A stretch of 64,000 nt of DNA from Meiothermus rufus DSM 22234 (GTDB lineage Bacteria > Deinococcota > Deinococci > Deinococcales > Thermaceae): contig NZ_AUHY01000007.1 of assembly GCF_000423425.1 (NCBI RefSeq), positions 1 through 64,000 of the forward strand. Direction: 5' to 3'. The notes beneath the pieces are model-generated. The model was given only the letters and a program-made list of their open reading frames with translations. It searched no databases and was not told the DNA's origin. The translations under genes were made by a program, and so were the position numbers. This document shows positions 1 through 7,857 of this stretch, in pieces; the first letter of the stretch is position 1, and the number at the start of each line of letters is the position of its first letter.

Positions 1-242
1 GGTTTGAGTCCGGCCAGGCCCTTTTCTTTTAGGGCTTTTTTCCAGCGGTGGTAGGTGGCCCGGCTGATCCCGACCAGGTCCTGGATCTCCTTCCAGCTCT
101 TTTTACTTTCACGCAGGGCTTTGACCAGTCGGAGCTTGCGCAGACGTTCCTTGACCTCTGGGTCGCCTGCTTTGGCCTCGGCCAGCCTCTGTGCTTGTCT
201 AGCGCCTTGCCATATCTCTCGGCCAACGGTGGTAAACTGCAC
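1..242 (-). CDS. Transposase or integrase N-terminal region, truncated by window edge
   Basis: A GTG at 240-242 on the minus strand follows AGGAGG at an 8-nt spacing and opens a frame that runs off the left edge. The roughly 80 visible residues are basic and end in a helix-turn-helix segment (KEIQDLVGISRATYHRWKKA), typical of the DNA-binding head of IS481/IS3-type transposases and related recombinases. No catalytic DDE region lies inside the window, so family and integrity cannot be judged. A shorter ATG-initiated minus-strand frame at 29-226 is out of phase with this HTH and was rejected. The HTH class is fairly sure; the transposase assignment is inferred from its form. Confidence 0.6.
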   Translation of the reverse strand, partial: MQFTTVGREIWQGARQAQRLAEAKAGDPEVKERLRKLRLVKALRESKKSWKEIQDLVGISRATYHRWKKALKEKGLAGLK

Positions 243-338
243 CTGGGGAACCTCCTTTCTTGGTTGGTTCCCCTCTTTTTATCCCAGCTTAGAGTCTCAC
301 ATGTGTTTGTCCAGGTTCATGCTCTTGGACCAAGGGGC

Positions 339-350
339 TAGACTGGGTTC
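339..350 (+). promoter_or_regulatory. Leaderless -10 box of the LysM/M23 gene
   Basis: TAGACT (339-344) lies 6 nt before the ATG at 351 and no Shine-Dalgarno sequence is visible. This matches the TAnnnT leaderless arrangement seen at many genes in the window. No convincing -35 was found. Confidence 0.45.
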
Positions 351-1346
351 ATGCATCGCTGGCCTTTCCTGCTTTTTCTTCTGCTGGCCCTTGCCCTGGC
401 CCAGAACACCCACACCGTCCAGCCCGGCGAGACGCTTTACCGCATCGCCCAGCGCTACAACACCACGGTAGAGGCCCTGCAAGTGTTGAACAACATCTCT
501 GACCCCACCCGGCTGCAGGTAGGGCAGGTTCTGCGCCTGGGGGGATCGCCCGAGGTTGCCCGACACCGCCTCGTCCGGCCTTTACCCCCCCTGGAGGCCC
601 TGGAGTGGCCCCGCCAGACCCTCCAGGGCCACCTGGCCGTGCTGCGCCTCCAGGCCCCGCAAGCCGTGGAGGGCAGTGTGCACTTTTGGGGAAGCCGCTA
701 CCCTATTCAGCAGAACCGAGTGCTACTGCCGGTGCCAGCCTTACAGGCCCCGGGGGTCTACCCCGCCTTGCTGCAACTTGAAGGCCAGCGCCTTAGGCTC
801 GAGGTTCGGGTGGTTGCGGGCAACTACGGGCGCTACGTTTTGCAACTCCCCCCCGAGCGCCAGGCCCTGCTGGTACCCGAGCGGCTGCGGGCCGAGCGGC
901 AGCGGGTACTGGCGGCTTGTAACCCGCAGGAACCCCAGCACTGGCAAGGCCCCTTCCGCAGGCCCGTCCAGAGCCAGCGCATCACCGACCCCTTCGGCAC
1001 CCGCCGCAGCTACGATGGGGGGGCTAGCTACGGCTACCACGAGGGCATCGACTACGGCGTACCGGAGGGTACCCCAGTCTACGCCCCGGCCCCGGGGGTG
1101 GTGGCCCTGGCCGAGAAACTGGAGGTGCGCGGTGGGGCTGTGGTGCTGAACCATGGCCTGGGGGTGTGCAGCGGCTACTGGCACCTCTCGCGCCTGGCCG
1201 TAGAGCCTGGGCAACGGGTTCGCCCCGGCGAGCTACTGGGCTACTCCGGCAACACCGGCCTTTCCAATGGACCCCACCTGCACTTTGAAATTCGGGTACA
1301 CGGGGTGCCCACCAACCCCGCCCCCTGGTACCTCGAGGCCCCCTAG
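351..1346 (+). CDS. Secreted LysM-domain M23 (lysostaphin-type) metallopeptidase
   Basis: This 331-residue protein has a signal peptide (MHRWPFLLFLLLALALAQ), a LysM peptidoglycan-binding domain at about residues 20-64, a middle region of about 150 residues, and a C-terminal peptidase M23/LytM domain. The M23 zinc ligands are present: His230 and Asp234 in HEGIDYG, and His309/His311 in GPHLHFEI. The family cleaves peptide bonds in peptidoglycan, or in degenerate forms activates amidases; the complete ligand set here suggests an active enzyme. It acts outside the cytoplasmic membrane. Its 3' end overlaps the convergent folate cyclo-ligase gene by four bases. No dedicated operon partner is visible. 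Confidence 0.9.
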   Translation: MHRWPFLLFLLLALALAQNTHTVQPGETLYRIAQRYNTTVEALQVLNNISDPTRLQVGQVLRLGGSPEVARHRLVRPLPPLEALEWPRQTLQGHLAVLRLQAPQAVEGSVHFWGSRYPIQQNRVLLPVPALQAPGVYPALLQLEGQRLRLEVRVVAGNYGRYVLQLPPERQALLVPERLRAERQRVLAACNPQEPQHWQGPFRRPVQSQRITDPFGTRRSYDGGASYGYHEGIDYGVPEGTPVYAPAPGVVALAEKLEVRGGAVVLNHGLGVCSGYWHLSRLAVEPGQRVRPGELLGYSGNTGLSNGPHLHFEIRVHGVPTNPAPWYLEAP

Positions 1347-1885
1347 ACTACTAGGGCTTCCCGCACCCCCTGTTCGGTGGCCAGGAAGCGCACTGGCACG
1401 TCCCAGGGGTCGTGGGGCAGCCTGGGCAGGAGCAGGGCCTCAGCGGTGAGGCCCACAGTGAGTATCCGGGCCTCGAGCTGCCGCAAAAAGCGATCGTAGA
1501 AGCCCTGGCCGTAGCCCAGGCGGTGTCCCTCCCGGTCGAAGGCCAGCCCCGGCACCAACACCGCCTCGAGGCGAGCGGGAGGCACCATAGGGGTGTCTGG
1601 GGCCGGCTCCCAGAAGCCATAGCGGTGCTGCACCAGGCGGCAGGGCAACGGGTGAACCTCGAGCTGATAAGCCTGGGCCCGGGGTAGGTAGTAGGTCGCG
1701 GGGTAGAGCTGCTGTAGCCCGGCAGGGTCGAGTTCGGAGCCAAAAGCGCTGTAAAGCAAAATGTGCCGTATCCCCCGCGCGGCCAAAAAGGCGGCTAGAT
1801 GTCGGTTGAGTTGGGCTGAGAGGACCGGTATGGGTAGGCTGCTGCGCACCGCCTTGGCCCAGCGCCGAAGCTCGGGTTTGCCCAT
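1343..1885 (-). CDS. 5-formyltetrahydrofolate cyclo-ligase
   Basis: This 180-residue protein converts 5-formyl-THF to 5,10-methenyl-THF using ATP, returning a storage folate to the one-carbon pool. The family signature appears near the C-terminus (GLAFDREGHRLGYGQGFYDR), giving the glycine-rich substrate loop, and the N-terminus has the basic KxxLR-like helix (MGKPELRRWAKAVR). I chose the ATG at 1883-1885 because family homology begins there; an in-frame ATG at 1931-1933 would add 16 unconserved residues. It stands alone, convergent with the M23 peptidase gene and divergent from the FmdB-like gene. Confidence 0.9.
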   Translation of the reverse strand: MGKPELRRWAKAVRSSLPIPVLSAQLNRHLAAFLAARGIRHILLYSAFGSELDPAGLQQLYPATYYLPRAQAYQLEVHPLPCRLVQHRYGFWEPAPDTPMVPPARLEAVLVPGLAFDREGHRLGYGQGFYDRFLRQLEARILTVGLTAEALLLPRLPHDPWDVPVRFLATEQGVREALVV

Positions 1886-1951
1886 GGGGGTTTGCACAGT
1901 TCTGACTCTACCCGACGATGGGGAGAGGAGCATATCCCCCCAGGATATCTA

Positions 1952-1981
1952 TTGACGCTCTGAGCCTTTCTCTGTCAAAAT
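1952..1981 (+). promoter_or_regulatory. Candidate promoter of the FmdB-like gene
   Basis: TTGACG (1952-1957) is followed after 18 nt by CAAAAT (1976-1981), a plausible -35/-10 pair oriented toward the gene at 2030. Confidence 0.4.
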
Positions 1982-1989
1982 ACCTGCTA

Positions 1990-2006
1990 CGAGGGGTGTC
2001 CCCTCG
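1990..2006. repeat. Short hairpin in the FmdB-like gene leader
   Basis: CGAGGGG (1990-1996) pairs with CCCCTCG (2000-2006) around a three-base loop, 24 nt before the start codon. It could shape the leader; there is no U-tract, so it is not a clear terminator. Confidence 0.35.
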
Positions 2007-2029
2007 AGGCTTTCTTCTAGGAGTCGGTT

Positions 2030-2251
2030 ATGCCCAGGTACGTCTACCAGAACCTCGAGACCGGTGAACAGTACGAGTTCGAGCAAAGCTTCCATGAGCC
2101 GGCCTACACCCACCACCCCGAGACCGGGGCCCCCATCAAACGGCTCATCTTTGCCCCGGCGGTGGTCTTCAAGGGTTCGGGCTGGTACATCAAAGACTCC
2201 AAACAGAGCAGCAAACCGTCTAAGGAAAGCAGCAGCGAGGCTGCCGACTAG
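2030..2251 (+). CDS. FmdB-family small protein lacking the zinc-ribbon cysteines
   Basis: This 73-residue protein has the FmdB-family start (MPRYVYQNLETGEQYEFEQ) and the family's later motif (PIKRLIFAPAVVFKGSGWY). FmdB-type proteins normally carry CxxC pairs forming a zinc ribbon; this one has no cysteine at all, so it cannot bind zinc in the usual way. The tail is Ser/Lys-rich and probably disordered. An AGGAG lies 6 nt before the ATG. Function is unknown in the family (some members were proposed as regulators). It precedes the SPFH gene by about 70 bases and may be cotranscribed with it. Confidence 0.75.
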   Translation: MPRYVYQNLETGEQYEFEQSFHEPAYTHHPETGAPIKRLIFAPAVVFKGSGWYIKDSKQSSKPSKESSSEAAD

Positions 2252-2323
2252 TCCTAGGCCCATCTACCCCTATCGCCCTTCTTCCCCGATACTGTAGGCG
2301 TTGACCGAAGGAGGTAGATGGGC

Positions 2324-3295
2324 ATGATTTTGCTTTTTGGCATCGCGGCAGCGGTTCTGGGCATTGTGTTGCTGGCCCAGGGTGGGGCCCGCCGTGCCTT
2401 AGGGATACCCCTTCTGCTGGGGGGGCTGGCCCTGGCGGCTATCTCGCAAAGCTTTGTGGTGGTTCCCGCGGGGCATGTAGGGGTGGTGTTCAACGTGTTT
2501 GGTGGGGTACAGCCCACCCCTTTAGGCGAGGGCTTCCGCATCATCATCCCTGGCATCCAAAGCGTGGTGCTCTACGACGCCAGGCTCAAGGAAGTGACCC
2601 TGGCCAAAGGGCCAGCCCCTACGGGCACCTCTACCCCAGGTGAGGACGCCATTACCGCCCGCAGCAAGGAAGGGCTGGACATCGGGGTAGATGTAACGGT
2701 GCAGTATCGCATTAAGCGCAGCGAGGCCCCTGCGCTGCACCGCAACCTGGGGCCAGGTTACCTCGAGACCCTGATTGTGCCCCAGATTCGCAGCAAGGTG
2801 CGCGATGCGGTGGGTCTGTTCAACGCTGCCGAGCTCATCAGCACCCAACGTACCCAGCTCGAGGCTGCCGTAACCAAGGAACTGCGGGAAGCCTTGGAAG
2901 AACAGCACATCGAGCTAATCTCAGTGTTGCTGCGTCGCATCGACATCCCCCCCTCGGTGGCCAAGGTGATCGAGGAAAAGCAGACCGCCGAACAGCAAGT
3001 ACAGGTCGAGATTAACCGGCGTCAGCAGGCCGAGATCGCCGCCCAGCGGGCGGTGGTTCAGGCTAAGGGCGAGCGCGATGCGGCCATCCTGCGGGCCGAG
3101 GGCGAGGCCCAGGCCATCCGGCTGCGCGGTGAGGCCCTGCGGCAAAGCCCTCAGGTGATCCAGCTCACCGTGGCGGAAAAGCTAGCCCCCAACATCAACA
3201 CCATCCTGATTCCCAGCACCGGCAACTTTCTGCTCGATCTGCGCAGCCTGCAAAACCTCTCCCAACCCCAGCCGGCCCCCGCCCCAGAGCGCTAA
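2324..3295 (+). CDS. SPFH/prohibitin-family membrane protein
   Basis: About 323 residues. Two hydrophobic segments (about residues 1-18 and 25-45) are followed by a prohibitin/SPFH domain (FVVVPAGHVGVVFNVFGGV onward) and a long Gln/Glu/Arg-rich coiled coil at about 210-280, where SPFH proteins oligomerise. Family members form large membrane rings that organise microdomains and proteases; the exact partner here is unknown. Two ATGs lie downstream of AAGGAGGT (2308-2315): the one at 2318 is only 2 nt away and the one at 2324 is 8 nt away, so 2324 is preferred. It ends convergently against the DUF192 gene with a 4-nt overlap. Confidence 0.85.
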   Translation: MILLFGIAAAVLGIVLLAQGGARRALGIPLLLGGLALAAISQSFVVVPAGHVGVVFNVFGGVQPTPLGEGFRIIIPGIQSVVLYDARLKEVTLAKGPAPTGTSTPGEDAITARSKEGLDIGVDVTVQYRIKRSEAPALHRNLGPGYLETLIVPQIRSKVRDAVGLFNAAELISTQRTQLEAAVTKELREALEEQHIELISVLLRRIDIPPSVAKVIEEKQTAEQQVQVEINRRQQAEIAAQRAVVQAKGERDAAILRAEGEAQAIRLRGEALRQSPQVIQLTVAEKLAPNINTILIPSTGNFLLDLRSLQNLSQPQPAPAPER

Positions 3296-3783
3296 GGGGC
3301 TTGCAGCCGCACCACCCCACCAGGGCCTAGGCCATGGGCAGCGAACCAGCCCCGGGGAACCTCCAGCACCTGCCGGTAGACCACCCCAGGGTTGTAGCTC
3401 GGGCAGGCGGGCCCTTGGGGACAGGGCTCGAGGTCCAGGATGGTCAGGATGGTACCCTGGCGGTCGAGAAAGGCCACCGAGACTGGAATGTGCAGACCTC
3501 GAGCGCTCCAGGCCTCGTCCTGAGCCTGGGCGAAGGTGTACAAGATGCCCTGGCCTGGCTTTAGGCTGCGCCGGGCCAACCCCGGCTGCTGCAAGGGGCT
3601 GGTAAAACGGTAGACCATCAGTTCTTCTCCCCCCACCACGACGACGCTCCGAGGGGAGAGGGTATCGGGCCGAGGGGCTCGAGCCCGTAAAAGCTGCCCA
3701 GCCCAGAAATACCCCCCGGTAGCCACCGCTACCGCCAAAGCCAACAGACCCAGGCCAAAAACGCGCAGACGACCACGGTTCAT
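3292..3783 (-). CDS. DUF192 exported or membrane-anchored protein
   Basis: This 163-residue protein has an N-terminal membrane anchor or signal (about residues 8-28) and a DUF192 domain. The domain is marked by the IPVSVAFLDRQGTILTI strand, a CPQGPACPSY loop with two cysteines, and the YRQVLEVPRGWF end motif. The family fold is a small beta barrel of unknown biochemical role. Its start codon overlaps the stop of the upstream glutaminyl cyclase gene (ATGA-type overlap at 3780-3783), indicating translational coupling and probable cotranscription. Confidence 0.85.
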   Translation of the reverse strand: MNRGRLRVFGLGLLALAVAVATGGYFWAGQLLRARAPRPDTLSPRSVVVVGGEELMVYRFTSPLQQPGLARRSLKPGQGILYTFAQAQDEAWSARGLHIPVSVAFLDRQGTILTILDLEPCPQGPACPSYNPGVVYRQVLEVPRGWFAAHGLGPGGVVRLQAP

Positions 3784-4535
3784 GGGTTGCGCACCACTTC
3801 TATCTCGAACAAAAAGGGCCAGAGTTTACCGGTGACAAACAGGCGGTTGTTCTGGGCATCGTAGGCAATGCCATTGAGCACCGCATCGGGGTTGGGGTTG
3901 CGGGCCTGGGCCAAAAGTACCAGGCCGGTCAGGTCGAGCCAGGCTTCCACCTGGCCGCTCGCAGGGTGAATGATGGCAATGCGGCGGGTCATCCAAACGT
4001 TGGCCCAGATGCGGCCCTGGATATACTCCAGCTCGTTGAGCCGTTCCACCGGCTGGCCGTCTGCCCGCACCACCAAGGTGCGTTCGGGCCGTAAGGTTCG
4101 GGGGTTCAGGAAGAACAAGCGGGCCGAGCCATCCGACATGATTAGGCGCTGGCCGTCGTGGGTCAGGCCCCAGCCCTCGGTATCGTAGGTAAAACGGCCC
4201 AGTGGGTTGAAACTGAGGTCGTAGATAAAGCCCTCCCGGTTCTGCCAGGTGAGCTGGTAGAGGCGGTTTTGGAAGATGGTGATCCCCTCGCCGAAGTACT
4301 GGCTGGGCAGCATCCGGCGCTGCAAAACCTGCCCGGTCTTCAGATCCACCTTGCGCAGGCTGGACTGGCCGTATAGGCCGGTACCTTCATAAAGGTAGCC
4401 GTTGTGGTAGACCAGGCCCTGGGTAAAGGCGGTGGGATCGTGGGGGTAGGTGTTGACCACCCGGAACCCCCAGACCGGCACCTGGGCCAGGGCCGGAAGC
4501 AACAAAAAGGCTAAAAAGGCCAAGGCTCTTGCCAC
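3780..4535 (-). CDS. Glutaminyl-peptide cyclotransferase (plant/bacterial beta-propeller type)
   Basis: The 251-residue protein has a signal peptide (MARALAFLAFLLLPALAQ) and matches the plant-type glutamine cyclotransferase family: YPHDPTAFTQGL at the N-terminus, a LYEGTGLYGQSSLRKVDL repeat, the WGLTHDGQRLIMSDGSARL blade and NELEYIQGRIWANVW. These enzymes fold as a five-bladed propeller and convert N-terminal glutamine to pyroglutamate, here outside the cytoplasm. It overlaps the DUF192 gene by 4 nt. The presence of all family blocks and the normal length suggest an intact enzyme. Confidence 0.9.
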   Translation of the reverse strand: MARALAFLAFLLLPALAQVPVWGFRVVNTYPHDPTAFTQGLVYHNGYLYEGTGLYGQSSLRKVDLKTGQVLQRRMLPSQYFGEGITIFQNRLYQLTWQNREGFIYDLSFNPLGRFTYDTEGWGLTHDGQRLIMSDGSARLFFLNPRTLRPERTLVVRADGQPVERLNELEYIQGRIWANVWMTRRIAIIHPASGQVEAWLDLTGLVLLAQARNPNPDAVLNGIAYDAQNNRLFVTGKLWPFLFEIEVVRNP

Positions 4536-4588
4536 AGCTCTACCTTAGCGCATGAACCACAAGATGAATGAGTGGGCCTTCTCGGGGG

Positions 4589-5752
4589 CTACCAGCGGGG
4601 CATACCAGCCAGGTGGCCCAGGTCGTGGCGTAAACGCTGTTCGGCTTCGCCTCGCACGAACTCCAGCTTGGTACCGTAGCGGGCCGCCAGCTCGGGCAGC
4701 ACCCGCTTGAGTTCAACCTCTTCCACCGGCTGGTTCGGGCAGTGGGCCTGGGCAGCCTGGGGGCTGCTACCCACCCAGCCATCCCCACAGCGCCAGGCCT
4801 TTTCCGAGAGGCTCCAGGGTACCAGCACGTACTGCAAACGCCCTTCCTGTAGCAAAGCCAGCACCTGCTCGAGGCCGCCCACCCCTTTCTCCCGCACCGC
4901 ATCCAGCAAGGCCTCCTCCTCCCGGCGCTCCACCTGCTCAATCGTCGGAGAGACCGCCTTGAGTACCTCCGCCGGGCTGGGCACCGGGGTATGCAACGGC
5001 GGCAGCACCGCCACCACCTTCTCCGCCACCGGCCCTGGCAAAAGGGCCTGGGCCTCCTCGGGGGCTCCTAGCAGAATCAGGCGTTGCTGGCCCCGTTCGG
5101 CCATCTGCTGCTGCAAAATGGCCCCGGCCTCGCGGAAGAAGCGCTGGCTCCACTCGTCCACCCGCCGCTGGAACTTGTCCTTGCCCGAGCCGCCCCGGGC
5201 CGGAATACCGCCATTGCCAAGGGCCGGCGAGGCGCTGCGGCCTGGAGTGCCGGTGCGGTCCTCGCCCAAATAGCGCCAGTTGTGGGTGTCGAGCGGGCGA
5301 AGAGCATCGGCCAACTCCTCAATCTCGCCCAGAAAAACCTCGAAGAAGCGCAGGCGTTCCTGGTTCATGTACACCACGCCGTAGCGCTGGTACTCGTCGA
5401 GGGCGAAGAGCAGGGGGGCCAGGTAGGGCGGGCCCCAGTGGGCCTCCACCCCGCTGCGGGGCTCGAGCAGGGGCAGCTCGACCTGCAGGTGGTAGTCCTC
5501 GAACATATCCTCGGCCACAAAAAGCGCCCGCGTGCGGCCCTGGGGAATGTAGTGCTGGAGTTGCTCCACCACCTTCTTGCTCAAGGCTGGGGGCACCTCG
5601 AGGCGCTCCAGGGCCTCCTTGGCCCGCAGCACGTAGGCTTTACCGCTGTTGTCGGGGTTGGCCGGGTTGACGCTCAGGTACAGCGACAACACCGGGGCCG
5701 GATGCGCGGCGATGTTTTGCTTCATGTAGGTGATCTGCGCTTTGTTCAGCAT
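4589..5752 (-). CDS. Bacterial archaeo-eukaryotic release factor-like protein (baeRF/VLRF1 group)
   Basis: About 387 residues, starting at MLNKAQITYM behind GGAAGGAGG. The N-terminal region (VLSLYLSVNP, then RALFVAEDMFEDYHLQVELPLL at about 90) and the next domain (LLFALDEYQRYGVVYMNQERLRFFEVFLGE) follow the plan of bacterial proteins related to the eRF1/Pelota/Vms1 fold. Where release factors have a GGQ loop, this protein has ARGGSGKDKFQRRVDEW, so the glutamine is absent. Such proteins are thought to act in ribosome rescue or peptidyl-tRNA hydrolysis; that role is inference here. It follows the DASS transporter by 14 bases and is likely in its operon. Confidence 0.7.
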   Translation of the reverse strand: MLNKAQITYMKQNIAAHPAPVLSLYLSVNPANPDNSGKAYVLRAKEALERLEVPPALSKKVVEQLQHYIPQGRTRALFVAEDMFEDYHLQVELPLLEPRSGVEAHWGPPYLAPLLFALDEYQRYGVVYMNQERLRFFEVFLGEIEELADALRPLDTHNWRYLGEDRTGTPGRSASPALGNGGIPARGGSGKDKFQRRVDEWSQRFFREAGAILQQQMAERGQQRLILLGAPEEAQALLPGPVAEKVVAVLPPLHTPVPSPAEVLKAVSPTIEQVERREEEALLDAVREKGVGGLEQVLALLQEGRLQYVLVPWSLSEKAWRCGDGWVGSSPQAAQAHCPNQPVEEVELKRVLPELAARYGTKLEFVRGEAEQRLRHDLGHLAGMPRW

Positions 5753-5766
5753 AAAGCCTCCTTCCA

Positions 5767-7230
5767 TTAAAACCCAATGCCCAGGCCCCAGCGGCCAAAG
5801 GTAAAGAGAATCAGCCCCACCACCAGAATGGTCGCCAGGTTGAGGGCCAGTCCGGCCCGCACCATGTGGGGGATGCGCAGCCCTTCGTAGGCGAAAACGA
5901 TGGCGTTGGGCGGTGTGGCCACCGGCAGCATGAAGGCCGCCGAGGCTGCCAGTGCCACCGGGATGGTCAGGAGCCGCACATCCACCCCCAGCCCCACCGC
6001 CAAAGCCCCCATCACCGGCAGAAAAGTGGCCGCCACCGCGGTATTGGAGGTCAGCTCGGTCAGGAAGAGCACCACCGCCGCCACCACCAACACCACCGCC
6101 CACAGCGGTAGCCCCCCCAGCCCCGCTAGGGCCTTCCCAATCCAGGCTGAAAGCCCAGTGGCCTCGAAGGCCGCGGCCAGGGCCAGCCCACCGCCAAACA
6201 GCAGCAGCACGCCCCAGGGCAGCTTCAGGGCGCTCTCCCAGTCCAGAAGCCGCCCCCCCGGAGCCGGCAGCACAAACAGCAGCAAAGCCGCCAGCAAGGC
6301 CACAGCGGAGTCGGAAAGGGGCAGGCCCAGCCAGGCGGCTAGCTGCGGGCGCAGCACCCAGCCCAGCACGGCCAGTCCAAAGACCCCCAGCACCCAGCGC
6401 TCGGCCTGGCCCATCGGGCCGATGGCGGCGTACTCCTGGCGGATGGCCCCGCGCAGGTCGGCCCAGGGCAGCCCCCGCAAGGGAAACTGCACCTGGCTGA
6501 GCCAGAGCCAGGCCAGCGGCAGCATCAGGGCCACGAAGGGCAGCCCAATCCAGAACCAGCGTTGCATATCCAGGGTATGGCCCTGCTCCCTCAGGTAGGC
6601 TGCCAGCAGGGCGTTGGGTGGGGTGCCGATCAGGGTACCCACCCCACCTATCGAGGCCGAATAGGCGATGGTCAGCATCAAGGCCACCCCAAAGCGCTGG
6701 GTCTGGGCCGCCGAAGCCACGCTGCTCAGGGACTGGATCACCGCCAACCCCACCGCAAACATCATCACTGCGGTAGCGGTATTGGAGATCCACATGGAGA
6801 GAAAGGCCGTGGCCAGCATAAAGCCGCCCAGAAGACCGCCCGGGCCTCCGCCCAACCGCAGCACGATGAAGAGCGCGATGCGCCGGTGTACGCCCCAGCG
6901 CTGCAACCCCTGTCCAATCAGAAAGCCGCCCAGGAACAAGAAGATCAGGGGGTGGCCATACTGGGCCGCCAGCGAAACCTCCGGGGCGATGCCCAACAGG
7001 GGCATCAAGGGAATGGGCAGCAAGGCGGTGACCGGCAGGGGAACTGCCTCCGCCGTCCACCACAGCACCATCCAGGCCGCCAGGCCCACCAGGCGCCAGG
7101 CCTCGAGGCCCAGCCCCGAGGGTGGCGGAAAGAGCAGCACCAGCCCACAGGCCAGCGGCCCCAGGCCGAGGGCCATCCAGCGCCAGGGGGAAGCCTTTGG
7201 GTTTGGGGATGGGCCAGGGTGGCTTCTCAT
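5767..7230 (-). CDS. DASS-family sodium/anion symporter (SLC13 type)
   Basis: About 487 residues with roughly 12 transmembrane segments. Both family SNT signatures are present (SNTATAVMMF and TSNTAVAATFLPV), as are the paired hairpin-loop motifs GTPPNALLAA and ATPPNAIVFAY, so the protein is a divalent-anion:Na+ symporter of the DASS family. The substrate (dicarboxylate, phosphate or sulfate) cannot be told from sequence. I chose the ATG at 7228-7230, which overlaps the stop of a CBS-domain remnant as ATGA. The same frame is open 46 codons further upstream, but that extension is the first CBS half read through a deletion junction. Confidence 0.88.
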   Translation of the reverse strand: MRSHPGPSPNPKASPWRWMALGLGPLACGLVLLFPPPSGLGLEAWRLVGLAAWMVLWWTAEAVPLPVTALLPIPLMPLLGIAPEVSLAAQYGHPLIFLFLGGFLIGQGLQRWGVHRRIALFIVLRLGGGPGGLLGGFMLATAFLSMWISNTATAVMMFAVGLAVIQSLSSVASAAQTQRFGVALMLTIAYSASIGGVGTLIGTPPNALLAAYLREQGHTLDMQRWFWIGLPFVALMLPLAWLWLSQVQFPLRGLPWADLRGAIRQEYAAIGPMGQAERWVLGVFGLAVLGWVLRPQLAAWLGLPLSDSAVALLAALLLFVLPAPGGRLLDWESALKLPWGVLLLFGGGLALAAAFEATGLSAWIGKALAGLGGLPLWAVVLVVAAVVLFLTELTSNTAVAATFLPVMGALAVGLGVDVRLLTIPVALAASAAFMLPVATPPNAIVFAYEGLRIPHMVRAGLALNLATILVVGLILFTFGRWGLGIGF

Positions 7231-7368
7231 GAACCTTGCTCCTGCTGCATCACCTTGAGCAGGTCGTAGCGGGATGCGGTGCTCGAGCATCGTCTGGGCC
7301 ACCTCACCCAGCGGGGTCTTGGGCAAGACGGTAACAACTGGCCTGGCCATGATCTCTTTGGCCTTCAT
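7227..7368 (-). pseudogene. CBS-domain protein gene with a large internal deletion
   Basis: The first 33 codons read MKAKEIMARPVVTVLPKTPL then GEVAQTMLEHRI, the classic start of a bacterial CBS-domain protein. After the CACCGCATCC junction (about 7270) the coding sense continues in another frame as TASRYDLLKVMQQEQGS followed by TGA (7227-7229), which looks like the end of a CBS domain. The middle, on the order of a hundred or more residues in relatives, is missing and the junction shifts the frame. The TGA overlaps the ATG of the DASS transporter, so an ancestral CBS-transporter-baeRF operon is likely. A small fused product (CBS head plus transporter) remains possible because the frame is open. 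Confidence 0.7.
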
Positions 7369-7407
7369 CGAAAGCCCCTTTCGTAGGCAGGCAGCGCTTC
7401 GGAGTCA

Positions 7408-7845
7408 TCAACCCGGCATCCGCACCACTAGCACGGGTTTGGGGCACTTCTGCAAGACCTTCTGGGTCACTGAGCCCAGCAAGAGCCGATCCAATCCGGT
7501 GCGCCCATGGGTGCCCATGACCACCAGGTCGTGCGCCGCGGCCTCCTCCACAATGACCTGAGGCGCGCTGCCCTGCTTGAGTTCGCGCCGGACGGGCACC
7601 CCCAGGTACTGGGCAAAGCCTTCAGCCCGCTCCAAGGCCTCCTTGCCGGCAGCCTCGAGGTCGCGGCTGAGGTCGGCATAGTAGGGCACCGTCTCGGGGC
7701 CGATCATAATCCGGGTGAGCACCGGCTCGACCACATAAAGTAGGGTGGCCTCCGCCTGCAAGCTTTTGGCCAGCTCGAGGCCAGCCTTGACCGCCGCCTC
7801 GCTAGGAGCGCTCCCATCGGTTGGTATCAGAATACGCTTGTACAT
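7408..7845 (-). CDS. Universal stress protein, single domain
   Basis: A 145-residue UspA-fold protein: beta-strand start MYKRILIPTDGSAPSEAA, and the nucleotide-binding motif GTHGRTGLDRLLLGSVT near the C-terminus, which fits the ATP-binding G-2x-G-9x-G-S/T pattern. Such proteins are cytoplasmic dimers that help cells survive energy or stress limitation. It follows the tandem Usp gene by 12 bases on the same strand and is probably cotranscribed. Confidence 0.92.
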   Translation of the reverse strand: MYKRILIPTDGSAPSEAAVKAGLELAKSLQAEATLLYVVEPVLTRIMIGPETVPYYADLSRDLEAAGKEALERAEGFAQYLGVPVRRELKQGSAPQVIVEEAAAHDLVVMGTHGRTGLDRLLLGSVTQKVLQKCPKPVLVVRMPG

Positions 7846-7857
7846 CTTAGCCTCCTT

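Noticed and set aside
1931-1949. ATATCC-GGATAT inverted repeat as a third copy of the CsoR-like operator
   Set aside because: Arms and central C/G tract differ from the two good sites, and it is not placed over the FmdB-like gene promoter in the same way.
4589-7063. An 824-codon minus-strand frame covering the DASS gene and the baeRF gene
   Set aside because: Only its C-terminal part is the real baeRF protein; the N-terminal two thirds are the out-of-phase reading of the DASS gene (Gly/Arg/Pro-rich, no family).
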